Source of the DNA: Paguma larvata
Lineage: Eukaryota > Chordata > Mammalia > Carnivora > Viverridae
Reading direction: 5' to 3'
DNA: 64,000 bases
NCBI GenBank assembly: GCA_030068075.1
Contig: CM057839.1
Span: forward strand, 47,334,960 to 47,398,959
A model generated the notes under the pieces. That model was not told the DNA's origin. It worked only from the letters and a program-made list of their open reading frames with translations, and ran no database searches. The position numbers were made by a program, and so were the translations under genes. Numbering within the stretch: position 1 is the stretch's first letter; every line of letters starts with the position of its first letter. Shown here in pieces: positions 22,490 to 32,700 of this stretch.

Positions 22490-23105
22490 GAGCATTCCAT
22501 TCCCTTATCAGGAACACTTCAAGAGTTTCAGTTATACATAACCACCTGCCATTTTACTTTGATATGTTTATTTCTAAACATTCTCTATATATTCTTCCAC
22601 ACAAATATTTTCCTCTTGTCAGTTCTTCATTTAATTTTTTTTTATTATTGGTAGTACTATCATTAGTATATCTATTGGAATACTAACCTTAACCTCTGCC
22701 CACTCCCTACTATTTCATCATCAAATTGTTTATTCTTCCTGCAAAATATCTCTTTTGGCCATAATATAGCTTCCATTTTCATTACTGTCAACAGAAATTA
22801 GGGCCCTCCTAACTATGTATTTGCATTTCAAATAATCTTATAAAAATTCTCAGTTGTACTTATTCCTGTTCTCTACTGTGACATGAATTATACTAATGCA
22901 CCACTTTTCAAAAATATTTATTGAATTCTTACCAAATATAGAAAATATTCTAAGCCTTTTAGCATCGTAGTGAACATTTTCCATGATCTCATCATGGCCC
23001 GGATTTTGCCTTCTGTTTAACTCCCATCCTCTACACATGACCTGTCTTCTGTTGAATTACACTACTACTAACTTATCGAACATGACTCAGACTTTTTCCA
23101 CATCC
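22490..23105. other. Unclassified DNA
   Basis: No element or gene recognised. Confidence 0.45.
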
Positions 23106-23109
23106 TTAT

Positions 23110-23480
23110 ATTTACTGGCTGCGTTCGAAGGTTTGGTTTATATTGCATTTATTACCTTCTAAACATGTTTCACATCTGTCTAGGTCCAGCTCAAATTTTA
23201 ACTTTTCTATGAAAATCTTTTTATCAGCATCATCAATATTTACTATGAATCCATATTTACTATTTTAACCCCTAATAATTTTAATAATTAAAATTAAAAG
23301 AAAATAATTAATATGATAAAATTATAATATAATATATAAAACAATATATAATTATATAATACAATATATAACATTTTTTAAATAACACAATATTTTTTTA
23401 ATAATACACCTTCTTCCTTAGGAAATAACCCATGCCTAGAAAAGTTCTTGGCACAAATTTAGGGCTCGGTAATTTTAATT
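23110..23480 (+). mobile_element. L2-like remnant with AT-rich expansion
   Basis: 'tctaggtccagctcaaattt' and the terminal 'ttcttggcacaaatttaggg' with 'ctcggtaa' fit an L2 3' end. 23280-23400 is a nearly pure A/T block (TATA and TAATA runs) interrupting it. Confidence 0.5.
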
Positions 23481-25130
23481 GAATTTATCGATATTTATAT
23501 TTAATTTATATTAGAATTATTTCTGAACATATTTAAACTCATCAGAATTTTAAGTCCTTGGATCTCTGAAATATGGCATATTCATACTTGTGACCCATAT
23601 TACTTAATAATTTATGACATAGATGATTAGATGAGTAATTCATTTCTTTATAATTTTTATTTTCATTTCTGTCCATTATCTGAAAATATTTTCCAACTTG
23701 AGTTTGTTTCAATTTAACCTGAAATTTCAGAAATCTTCAGTCAAAAATTTTGATTCCAAACACAAGTCAACAACTAGTGAGATGTTTATCTTCTTGAATT
23801 ATATAATTACCTCACCTCAAAACTCATATATTATCTAAGATAATTTGTGAAGTTAAAATAAATATTTGAATAAAAAGAAGACATAAGTGATTATCAGGCA
23901 TATTTTTAAAACAACTTTGTATATATCTATTCTTATTAGAGACTCATTCCAGTGTTTAAAATACAGATAATTATGTGTTTGAAAAACACATTATTTTTCA
24001 TAATTTATATTTAATATCATTGTTAAAATAAAAACTCTACACATATACAATTTCAGATTTATTAAATAAATACAGTGCATCATAGAGTTTCCCTTGTTTT
24101 CTGTAAATTTATAACTAAATAAATCATAATTCAAATATTTATTTTAATGTAACCCAAATATTGCAACAATTCTTAAAATAACATTTAGATTTCATTAGTT
24201 TAATATTCTTCATCTAAATACTAAGGCGATATTATTTTTAACATTAAGATCTTCACATAACTAAAAATGCCCTTTAATTCTGACAGCACTCTCCTTCAGA
24301 ATATCAAATTACATGATAAAATCTCCTAGCCAATCTAAATACCTCCCGAAAAATGTTCACTCAAATCACCACTTTCAAGTAAACATTTGGATAAACAGAT
24401 GGGATTTGTATCATGCCATGAAGGTCAAACATTTAAAACTCCAAATGACTGACAATATTTTAGAGTTAAGAATCCCCTTCAATGGCTGTCCTTCCTCTAT
24501 CATCCTGAAGTTTTATTTTCAATTTATAATTAAATATGCTTTAAATTAATTATGTAATTGAAATTTGACAGACCCCCCCCCAAAAAAAAGGTCTATCTTA
24601 AGGAGAGAAAATCGATAAACACAAATACTTTAATGATTATCTATATATTTAAAAACTATAGTTTTCGAAGTTTTTGCTAGCAAACCAATGTGTATATTGC
24701 AATAAGTATATTAAGGCTCGCGTTACTAAACAAAGCTTCTTGGGAATTAGACATCCAGTTCACGAATATCCATGAATATTATAAGGGTGGTCATTGCAGA
24801 GTAAATAAGACACTCTGGGTTGTTTATTGGCCCACACAACTGATTTTTCAGTCATATTAAAAATTACATCTTATATCATTTCAATGATTAATTTTAACAA
24901 TCAAATTTACAGTCTTGCTGTTATCCTTTTATTATTAAAATAAATCAAACACAAATCACTGAATTTATACTCTCTAAATTTAATATTAGCAGGAATGATA
25001 AAAATGGTATTTATAATCTTTCTAAAGTTTATAAATCAATTTTTTAAGTTAAAAGGAAAATAATTTTATAATTAGGAATCACTTGTTTCTGTAAATAGTT
25101 AAGTATCTTTGATTTCTTAAATCTCGTTAT
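23481..25130. other. AT-rich unique DNA (candidate last intron)
   Basis: No transposon recognised. The 78-codon frame at 24313-24549 has no splice borders and no known motif. The 3' end at 25100-25140 is the pyrimidine-rich acceptor of the candidate terminal exon. Confidence 0.5.
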
Positions 25131-25140
25131 TTCCATTTAG

Positions 25141-25267
25141 GCCGTACCTGCATGAACTTGGCAAACAGAGCTTTAGTAGGCATGATTACAGACTTACCAC
25201 TCTAAAAGAAGCTCAAACTCGAGCCAAAATTGCAAATTTTCTTCAAAAATTATTACGAAAAATATAA
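25141..25267 (+). CDS. Candidate terminal coding exon, protein unidentified
   Basis: The acceptor 'cgttatttccatttag' ends at 25140. One base completes a split codon, then 41 codons run to TAA at 25265-25267. The peptide starts PYLHELGKQSFSRHDYRL and ends ANFLQKLLRKI; it is polar and helix-prone, with no low-complexity bias. It is too short for a 60-codon ORF cut-off. AATAAA follows 130 bp after the stop. The split-codon phase fits the microexon at 15105. I do not recognise the protein. A non-exonic chance frame remains possible. Confidence 0.58.
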
Positions 25268-25396
25268 CAGGTTTAAAATAATTAAACCGGCATATTGTTT
25301 GTATCAACCTTATCTAGAAATGAATTACTTTTATTCGGAGTTACCTAGCTTTTTCACAAACTTAGCGTGAAATGGTAAACTGCTATATACATTATG

Positions 25397-25402
25397 AATA
25401 AA
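25397..25402 (+). promoter_or_regulatory. Poly(A) signal AATAAA
   Basis: Canonical hexamer downstream of the candidate terminal exon. A GT/T-rich stretch (gatgatgatgcgtttttctt) follows at about 25423-25442, as expected around a cleavage site. It would give a 3' UTR of about 150 nt. Confidence 0.5.
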
Positions 25403-25734
25403 TCAATGAACTGAATGCTTCTGATGATGATGCGTTTTTCTTTTAAAAAATATTGACATACACTTGCAGGAAATGCACATAAGCATCAGTAGTTTGAAAT
25501 TGAATGAATTTTCATAAGCTGAATAAATCCAAGTAAGTAAAATCCTGATAGAAATAGGCTACTATCAGCACCACGGAAGCCCTATACCCTCTGATTCTTT
25601 CTGTCCTTAGCCCTCACCAAAACAGTATGATGCTTATTAAGGCATAGATGTTTTACCTGATTTTACATAAAAGCAGACATAGTCTTTTGTACCTGGCTTC
25701 TTTCACTCAGTATTATGCTTGTGAGATTTGTCTC

Positions 25735-26185
25735 GCAATGAGATCATGGGCGCACACCCCTGGCACCATTTGCCTCAAATGTAACAGATTTTGTGGAGGG
25801 AAGATCAAAGAGCAGAGAAGTAGCAGAATGCCCACAATCCTCCTAACTCTGATTATTTCATAGCACGCGTTGGGCAAAGATGATCCTTGCGCACCACAGT
25901 CAAGATTCCAGCTAAAAGAGATTTGAGGCGAGAATTTCAAGAATGAGCACAAGCCCCACACAGACACTGGAGTAATTTGTGAATTCCTGGCCAAATAAGG
26001 CCTTAGGGAATACTCCGGAGTGTGTATCCAGGGTATCAAGGATTGCATACTAAGGCTAGGGAAAGGGCTCCACCAGAGAAGAATGCTGACATTAGTTCAG
26101 CAGAGCCAGCTCTGCACTAGGCAACCAAAAAGAGAAAGGAAATGAGGCTCTGTGGCCATCGGGGTTTGTCTCTCATTATCTATCT
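25735..26185. other. Unassigned 450-bp block inside an old L1
   Basis: Higher in GC and CpG than its flanks and unlike L1. It contains a 111-codon minus-strand open frame (25713-26048) with no motif I know. It could be a diverged LTR, a DNA transposon or inserted unique DNA. I found no clear terminal repeats or target duplicates. Confidence 0.4.
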
Positions 26186-26306
26186 TATTCTGTGTAGTAT
26201 ATATGCTCATTATCAACGACATGGACTATACAAACTTGTGTAGTAACAAGACCATTTATTTATCCATTGTATTATTTATGGACTTTTAGATATGTATAAT
26301 TTTGGA

Positions 26307-26496
26307 TTTTTTTTTAAGTTTATTTCTTTGACAGAGAAGGGGAAGGGCACTGAGAGACAGTGAGAGAGAATCCCAAGCAGGCTCTGCTGTCAGCACAGAG
26401 CCAGACATGGGGCTCCATCCCACAAACCCAGAGATCATACCTGAGCTGAAATCGAGAGACAGCCACTCAACCGACTGAGCCACCCAGGAGCCCCTG
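26307..26496 (-). mobile_element. Feliform CAN-SINE
   Basis: Minus-strand copy with 10-bp duplicates taattttgga at 26297-26306 and 26497-26506. It interrupts the old L1. Confidence 0.92.
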
Positions 26497-27014
26497 TAAT
26501 TTTGGAGTTATAGTGTCGCTAAGAAAATTTTAGTACATGTCTATTGATTATTCAATATATCCATTTATATTGGTTTTTAGAGTATAATTCATAGGTCACA
26601 CAGTATACACTAATTGAGTTTGTCAAATAAAGCCAGTTTCTCCAGAGTAATCTAGATTCCATCAGCAGTTAATGAAAATTTCAGTGAGCCCACGTCTTTT
26701 CTGACCATTGGTATTTCCTGCCTTTCACATTGTAGCCATTATGATGACTGTGTAGAGCCATTGAATTATGATGACTAAATGAGTTCATCACCTTTTTGTA
26801 TTTTTATTGGTCATTTAGATATTCTTTTCTGTGAGGTGATTGCTTAAGTCTTTTATTTAAATCCAATTTTCCATAATTTTTTATTCTTATCTTATTGGTT
26901 TTTGAAATTTTTAAATACAAATACTGGAAATGAATCCTTTGCTGAATATCTAGAGCAAATATCTTCAAATCTGAGACTATTTCTTTGTAGTCTCTTAATG
27001 GTGGATTTTGAATA

Positions 27015-28205
27015 ATAAAAGGCAACGATGGAATGGGAAAAGATATTTGCAAAAGACACATCCGATAAAGAGTTAGTATCCAAAATCTATAAAGAACTTA
27101 TCAAACTCAACACTCAAAAAAACAAATAAGCCAGTGAAGAAATGGGCCAAAGACATGAGCTGACACTTCTCCAGAGAAGACATCCAGGGGGCCAACAGAC
27201 ACATGAAATGATGCTCAATGTCACTCATCATCAGGGAAATACAAATCAAAACCACACTGAGATACCACCTCATACCTGTCAGAATGGCTAACGTTAATAA
27301 TTCAGGCAACAACAGATATTGGTGAGGAGATGGAGAAAGAAGATCTCTTTTACACTGCTGGTGGGAATCCAAACTGGTGCAGCCACTCAGGAAAACAGTA
27401 TGGAGGTTCCTCAAAAAATTAAAAATAGAACTACCGTAAGACTCAGCAATTGCACTATTAGGTATTTATCCAAGGGACACGGGTATCCTATTGCCAAGGG
27501 ATACATGCACCCCAATGTTTATAGCAGCACTATCAACAATAGCCAAAGTATGGAAAGAGCCCATGCGTCCACTGATGGATGAATGTATAAAGAAGATGTG
27601 GTATATATAGACAATAGAGTATTATTCAACAATCAAAAAGAACAAAATCTTGCCATTTGCAACTATGTGGATGGAACTTAGTATCATGCTAAGCGAAATC
27701 AGTCAGTCAGAGAAAGACAAATATCATACGACTTCTCTCATATGAGGACTTAAGATACAAAGCAGATGAACATAAGGGAAGGGGAACAAAAATAATATAA
27801 AAACAGGAAGGGGGACAAAAACATAAGAGAATCTTAAATGGAGAACAGAGGGTTATGGGAGGGCTTATGGGAGGGGAGATGAGCTAAATGGGTAAGAGGC
27901 ATTAAGAAATCTACTCTTTTTTTTTTTTTTAATTTTTTTAATGTTTATTTTTGAGACAGAGAGAGACAGAGCATGAGTGGGGGAGGGGCAGAGAGAGAGG
28001 GAGACACAGAATCCGAAGCAGGCTCCAGGCTCTGAGCTGTCAGCACAGAGCCCGACGTGGGGCTCGAACTCACAGACTGTGAGATCATGACCTGAGCTGA
28101 AGTCGGACGCTCAACTGACTGAGCCACCCAGGCGCCCCAGAAATCTACTCTTAAAATCATTGTTGCACTGTGTGCTAACTAACTTGGATATAAATTTTAA
28201 AAATT
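27015..28205 (+). mobile_element. 5'-truncated LINE-1, ORF2 end plus 3' UTR
   Basis: Starts in 'aaggcaacgatggaatggga' and runs through the ORF2 C-terminal region ('agacacatgaaatgatgctc', 'tagcagcactatcaacaata') to the 3' UTR and the A-rich end 'taactaacttggatataaat'. Stops and small indels mark it as older than the copy at 3979. A SINE splits the 3' UTR at 27919-28138. Confidence 0.92.
27919..28138 (-). mobile_element. Feliform CAN-SINE, nested in L1 3' UTR
   Basis: Near-consensus, full-length minus-strand copy. Perfect 14-bp duplicates agaaatctactctt at 27905-27918 and 28139-28152. Confidence 0.97.
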
Positions 28206-28407
28206 AATAAAATATATATACAATTTATATATTTTAGGTAAATTTGTATGTATAACTTAAGTTATATAAAACACGTAAATAACTGTAATTTGACATATTA
28301 TTTTATAGTTAGTTTTACATAAGAAATCTTTGTCAGTTCCAAGCAATACAAATACCCTGTTTTCTCCTAAAATTTTGTTTTATCGATTCAAATTTAGTCT
28401 AAAAGTA

Positions 28408-28648
28408 CAGTAAAACCTTGGTTTGCAAGCATAATTCATTCCGAAAACATGATTGTAATCCAAAGCACTCATATATCAAAGGGAATTTCAAGAACTATTG
28501 GACCACTTGTGATTGTGTGACATTTGGCATCACATACTACTTGTATTGCAAGTCATTGCTCATTTCTCAAGTTAAAATTTACTAAAATGTTTGCTCCTCT
28601 TGCAGAACATTCACAGGACCAAGTTACTCACAATCCAAGGTTTTACTG
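28408..28648. mobile_element. Non-autonomous TA-flanked inverted-repeat DNA transposon (MITE)
   Basis: Both ends share the inverted sequence cagtaaaaccttgg(t/a)ttg. The element is bounded by TA dinucleotides (28406-28407, 28649-28650), the target of Tc1/mariner-type transposases. The whole 241 bp is a partial palindrome without coding capacity. Exact family name not certain. Confidence 0.85.
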
Positions 28649-28756
28649 TATCTAAATTGCTTTTCTTTTTTCTCCTTTTATTTCAACATAACTGTGTGTG
28701 TATGATGTAATTTTCAAAATTATTATTTTTTCAGAGATAGCCAATTCGTCAGCCTT

Positions 28757-28808
28757 TATTAAAAGATCATATTAAAAGATCATATTAAAGGCCTTTATTA
28801 AAAAAGGC
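28757..28808 (+). repeat. Tandem 13-mer plus small palindrome
   Basis: The unit attaaaagatcat occurs twice in tandem, followed by ggcctttattaaaaaaggcc, which can fold into a short hairpin. Confidence 0.7.
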
Positions 28809-28859
28809 CACATATCTGATAAATGTATAAATCCTAGAGATTTCTGAACTCTATAATTT

Positions 28860-30180
28860 GTTCTTTTTGTCACCTTTGCTACAATACATTTTATTAATTG
28901 CTATATTTATAAAATATTTAAATATTATTTTTTATGATTTCTTCAGGTTTGGTCTTCAAAATTGTCTTGATTATTCTGAATTCTTTTCACTTTTGTATGA
29001 TTCAAAACCAGGTTATCAATTTCTCCACAAAAAGTTAAGATTTTTAACTGTATCTCCATGAAATGCATGTCTATTGGGGTTAACTGACATTTTCACAACG
29101 TTGAGTATTGAAATACACGAACACGGTGCATTCTTCCATTTATTCAGATCTCCAATTCTTTCAACAATATATCAAGTCTTTCAAAGCAGAAGCTGTTCAC
29201 CTCTTCCTTTAGTTTTTTAATATTTAATAAACCTAGCATTTCAATATATTTTCTCACTAGCCAGCATATAGAAGTAAAATATATCTTTTTCAAAATTTTG
29301 ACTTTATAACCTTATGAAATTTACCTATTACATATAGTAGTTTTCTGTATCTTTTGGGGAATTATGTTATCTACAAATGAGACAGTTTTATTTCTTCCTT
29401 CCCTTTGAATCCTATTGGTCAGTGTTGAATATAACCAGAATTTATGGATGTATTTGATTTTTTTTAACCTCAGATAATATTTCAGGATAAAGTTTAACGG
29501 CATACATTCTTTCTTCTTTCCTTTATTAGACTGAAGATATTTCCATCTATTTCTAATTTTTTGAGATCTTACGTTCATTGAATATTAATTTTTTCAAATA
29601 ATTTTTGCATTGGGGTGCCCGGGTGGCTCAGTCAGTAAAGTGTCCAGCATAGAGCTCAGGTCATGAGGTCACATTTTGTGAGTTCGAGTCCCGCTTGGGG
29701 CTCTGTTTTCACAGCTCAGAGGCTGAAGCCTGCTTTGGATTCTGGGTCTCCTTCTGTCTCAAAAAATATATATATTAATAATATTAATAATAATTTTTTG
29801 CAGCTATTTGAAATGAATGCGTGTGGGGTTTTTTTGTTGTTTTTTTTGTTTTTATGTTTGTGTTTTTACTCTTCTGTTTGTGTTTGCATTGGATAATTTT
29901 TAAATCTTCAAATTTTAAACCAATCTTTTGTTTTTGGAATAAATTACATTTTGTTTTTTTTTTTATAATGGTGTATTCACTGAATTTTATTTGTATTGTT
30001 TTTTTACAAGATTGTGCGTATCATATTCAAGGTGAAAGATTTATGCAGTCTGTGCATACCATATTCAAGAAAAAATAGGCCTGTAATTTTCCTTTCATTC
30101 AAAGTTCTCAGGTTTGGTATCAAATGCTAACTTCACAAAACAACCGAGAAGTATTCATGTTTCTCCATTTCAGGTAAAGA
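28860..30180 (-). mobile_element. Old LINE-1 ORF2 fragment, split by a SINE
   Basis: Antisense L1 ORF2: 'cacaacgttgagtattgaaa' and 'cattcttccatttattcag' parallel the usual antisense text. It continues after the SINE to 'aggtttggtatcaaatgcta'. T-rich, with no frame. Confidence 0.6.
29610..29788 (+). mobile_element. Feliform CAN-SINE
   Basis: Shortened copy lacking most of the CT block. Duplicates aataatttttgca (29597-29609) and aataattttttgca (29789-29802) differ by one T. Confidence 0.93.
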
Positions 30181-30238
30181 TTTTATAAGCTTGTTAGTAC
30201 CTGTTTCCTTTAACAAGTATGGAAAAGGAAATCACAAT

Positions 30239-30454
30239 GGGAGGGCATGGGTGGCTCAGTGGGTTAAGCATCTGACACTTGATTTCAGCTCAGGTCAAGA
30301 TATCATGACTTGTAAGTTAGAGCCCTGTGTTGGGCTCTGTGCTGATAATATAAAGCCTGCTTGGGATTCTCTCTCTCTCCCTCTCTATCTTTGCCCCTCC
30401 TCCAGTCTCACTCTTTCTCTTTCTCAAAACAAATAAATAAACATTAAAAAAAAA
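30239..30454 (+). mobile_element. Feliform CAN-SINE
   Basis: Full copy with perfect 11-bp duplicates gaaatcacaat at 30228-30238 and 30455-30465. Confidence 0.95.
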
Positions 30455-30654
30455 GAAATCACAATAAAATCAGATATAGTAAAGAACGAATTAGCTCATC
30501 AGTAACATATTGTGCCAGGTCAAGGCAGTGTTTCAGTTTCATTAAGATACAAGCCATCTCTGGCTTCCTTGTTCTTGTGTCTGACCCTAATGAGGTTTGT
30601 GTTTTCTTTGTTTGTTTGCTTGTTTTTGGTTTTGTTTTTGTTCTTAACCTTTTG

Positions 30655-31015
30655 TATTTTTTTTAAAATTTCAGCTTTATTGAGATGTAATTGACATGTA
30701 AAATTATAAAATATTTAAAGTACAGTATATCATGGTGATTTGACGTTTTGTGTGTCAGAGAATGTTTAAGTTCTACTCTCAGCAAATTTCAGTTATACAC
30801 ATAATGTTAACAACTATAGTCACAGGTTTTACATTAGATCTTCAGACCTTATTTACCTTACAGCTGAGAGTTTGTACCCTTTTACCACTTTCTTCCCATT
30901 CCCCCAAACCCCAGCACCTAGCAACCACTTTTCTACGTTCTGTGTCTATGAGTGTGACTATTTATGATTGTTTACATATTTTAAGATTCTATTTGACTTA
31001 TGAGCTTTTGAAAGA
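30655..31015 (-). mobile_element. Old LINE-1 3' UTR fragment
   Basis: Antisense L1 3' UTR: 'gctttattgagatgtaattg', 'tcatggtgatttgacg', 'gttaacaactatagtcacag', 'gtttgtacccttttaccac'. Confidence 0.65.
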
Positions 31016-31434
31016 ATTTCAGGAAAATAGTTATCTCTTCAGTTCTCAAAACCTATGAAAATAACAAGCATCACTTCCAATGTTGCCTTGCCCTTCAATC
31101 TACCACTCTACTCACCTTCCTCACTTTCGGCTTTTCTCACACGTCTTCATAAAGAGATTAGCAACTTCTTATGTAAGCCCATGCCACCAAGGTATTTCTT
31201 TCCTTAGCACAATTACACTTGAAAATATTTTGCTCCTCATTTCCAAGCTTTGAGCATAGTATTTATCCTCCCTGGAATTCTTGGTAAGCTACTATTTTTC
31301 TGAAGGACAATTCTATTTTTTGAAACAAGAATTACATTTTCCTATTTTGTTAAGAAAATCATGTTATATGTAAATGTGAATTCCATATAGTCTTATTATA
31401 TAAAACTTTTCAATTCTATTAAAAGCAAAAAAAT

Positions 31435-32250
31435 ATGATAACAAGATGAAGAATGTCTTTGTTAGACTCATCAGTAGAATGAACATAACTGAACAAATAA
31501 TCAATGAACTTAAAGAGAGTTAAAATAATTTTCCAAAGTTAGTATAATCTAAAAAACAAAAAAAAATTAATTAAAAGGATTTGAGGGAAAAAAATAAGAC
31601 TTAAACAAAGCATAGCAGCCAAGGACTGTATGGCAATTTCCAATGGACTGACATAAGTATAACTGAAATACCATAAAAGTAGAGAAAGAATGTGGTAGAA
31701 AAGTATTTTAAAAGATAATGGATGAGACTTTTTCAAAAGAAACAAAAGACATAAAAATCAAAGATCCAAAAAGCTCAGACAAATCAAAACAGAATAAATA
31801 ATAATAACAACAACAACAACACGAGCAGCAACAATTCAACTAGAAAAAAATAAAATTAAAACAAAAACATACATGGGTGGCTGGGTGGCTCAGCCAGTTG
31901 AGTGTCCAGGTTTTGATTTCAGCTCAGGTCAGGATCTCATAGTCGTGAAATTGATCCCATGTCAAGCGTGCTGACAACACACAGCCTGCTTGGGATTCTC
32001 TCTCTCTCTTTCTGCCCCTGTGTTGATTACGCCCATGTGTGTACTCTCTCTCTCTCTAAATAAACATTTAAAGTAAATGGTAAAGTATAAAGATAAATAG
32101 AGCATCATGAGACAGCTAGAGGGGTAAAAGCACTTCACCTATAGACAAACAAAAATAATCGAAACAGACTTGTCATTAGGAAGCATTGTTGAAGACAAAT
32201 TCCCAAAAGTCTTTCATATTTCTTCTTCTAATCAAAGGCATTAACAGTTT
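31435..32250 (+). mobile_element. Old LINE-1 ORF1 fragment, split by a SINE
   Basis: Sense L1 ORF1 pieces: 'gttagactcatcagtagaat' near 31463, 'aagataatggatgagacttt' near 31713, 'caaagatccaaaaagctcag' near 31760. It resumes after the SINE. No frame survives. Confidence 0.55.
31875..32072 (+). mobile_element. Feliform CAN-SINE, diverged
   Basis: Head 'gctgggtggctcagccagtt', short CT block and TAAATAAA tail. Target duplicates not resolved. Confidence 0.85.
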
Positions 32251-32254
32251 CTAA

Positions 32255-32700
32255 TTTGGACATTGTTTTTCTATAATATTTGTATACTACATAGCTTTGG
32301 AACATGGAGAATGAATCTCTCTCAATAGCAGAATGCATATATGTTTGCTTTCCAAGATAATAAAAATATATTTCTCCAGGCAAAGTTCGGACAGGTTTGC
32401 TTACAGTCCCTGATTACCATATTACCAGTGCAACAGATGAATGTTTCTATCATGAAAGTTCTGGATTATAGTGATTATACCTCATTTTCTTCATCTTATC
32501 AAGAATATTTTAGAACTATATTCTAGTAATTTTATGCATTGCATTTTCAGTGAGAAAGTCAGTTAAAATAATTCAACTTATCATATCCCAAAAAAAGAAG
32601 TTTGTATGCTCCTTTTCTCTGGATTACTAACAGTTTTGGCACAGTATCTTTCTATCTTAGGTACTTTATAAACGCCTATTAAATGAATCAAAGAATGTAT
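32255..32700. other. Unclassified DNA
   Basis: The end at about 32645-32700 ('taggtactttataaacgcct') resembles an L2/MIR-type tail. Otherwise nothing recognised. Confidence 0.4.

Larger units (their letters stand above)
25440..27010 (-). mobile_element. Old LINE-1 3' region, interrupted
   Basis: 25440-25735 carries the antisense L1 3' motif ending 'cttctttcactcagtattat'. 26186-27010 resumes with 'accatttatttatccattg', then the ORF2-end antisense ('ttattggtcatttagatatt', 'actggaaatgaatcctttgc'). Interrupted by an unassigned block (25735-26185) and a SINE (26307-26496). Confidence 0.6.

Noticed and set aside
25713..26048. 111-codon minus-strand frame
   Set aside because: Starts in L1-like sequence, crosses into an unassigned block and shows no known motif. 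Kept only as an unassigned block.
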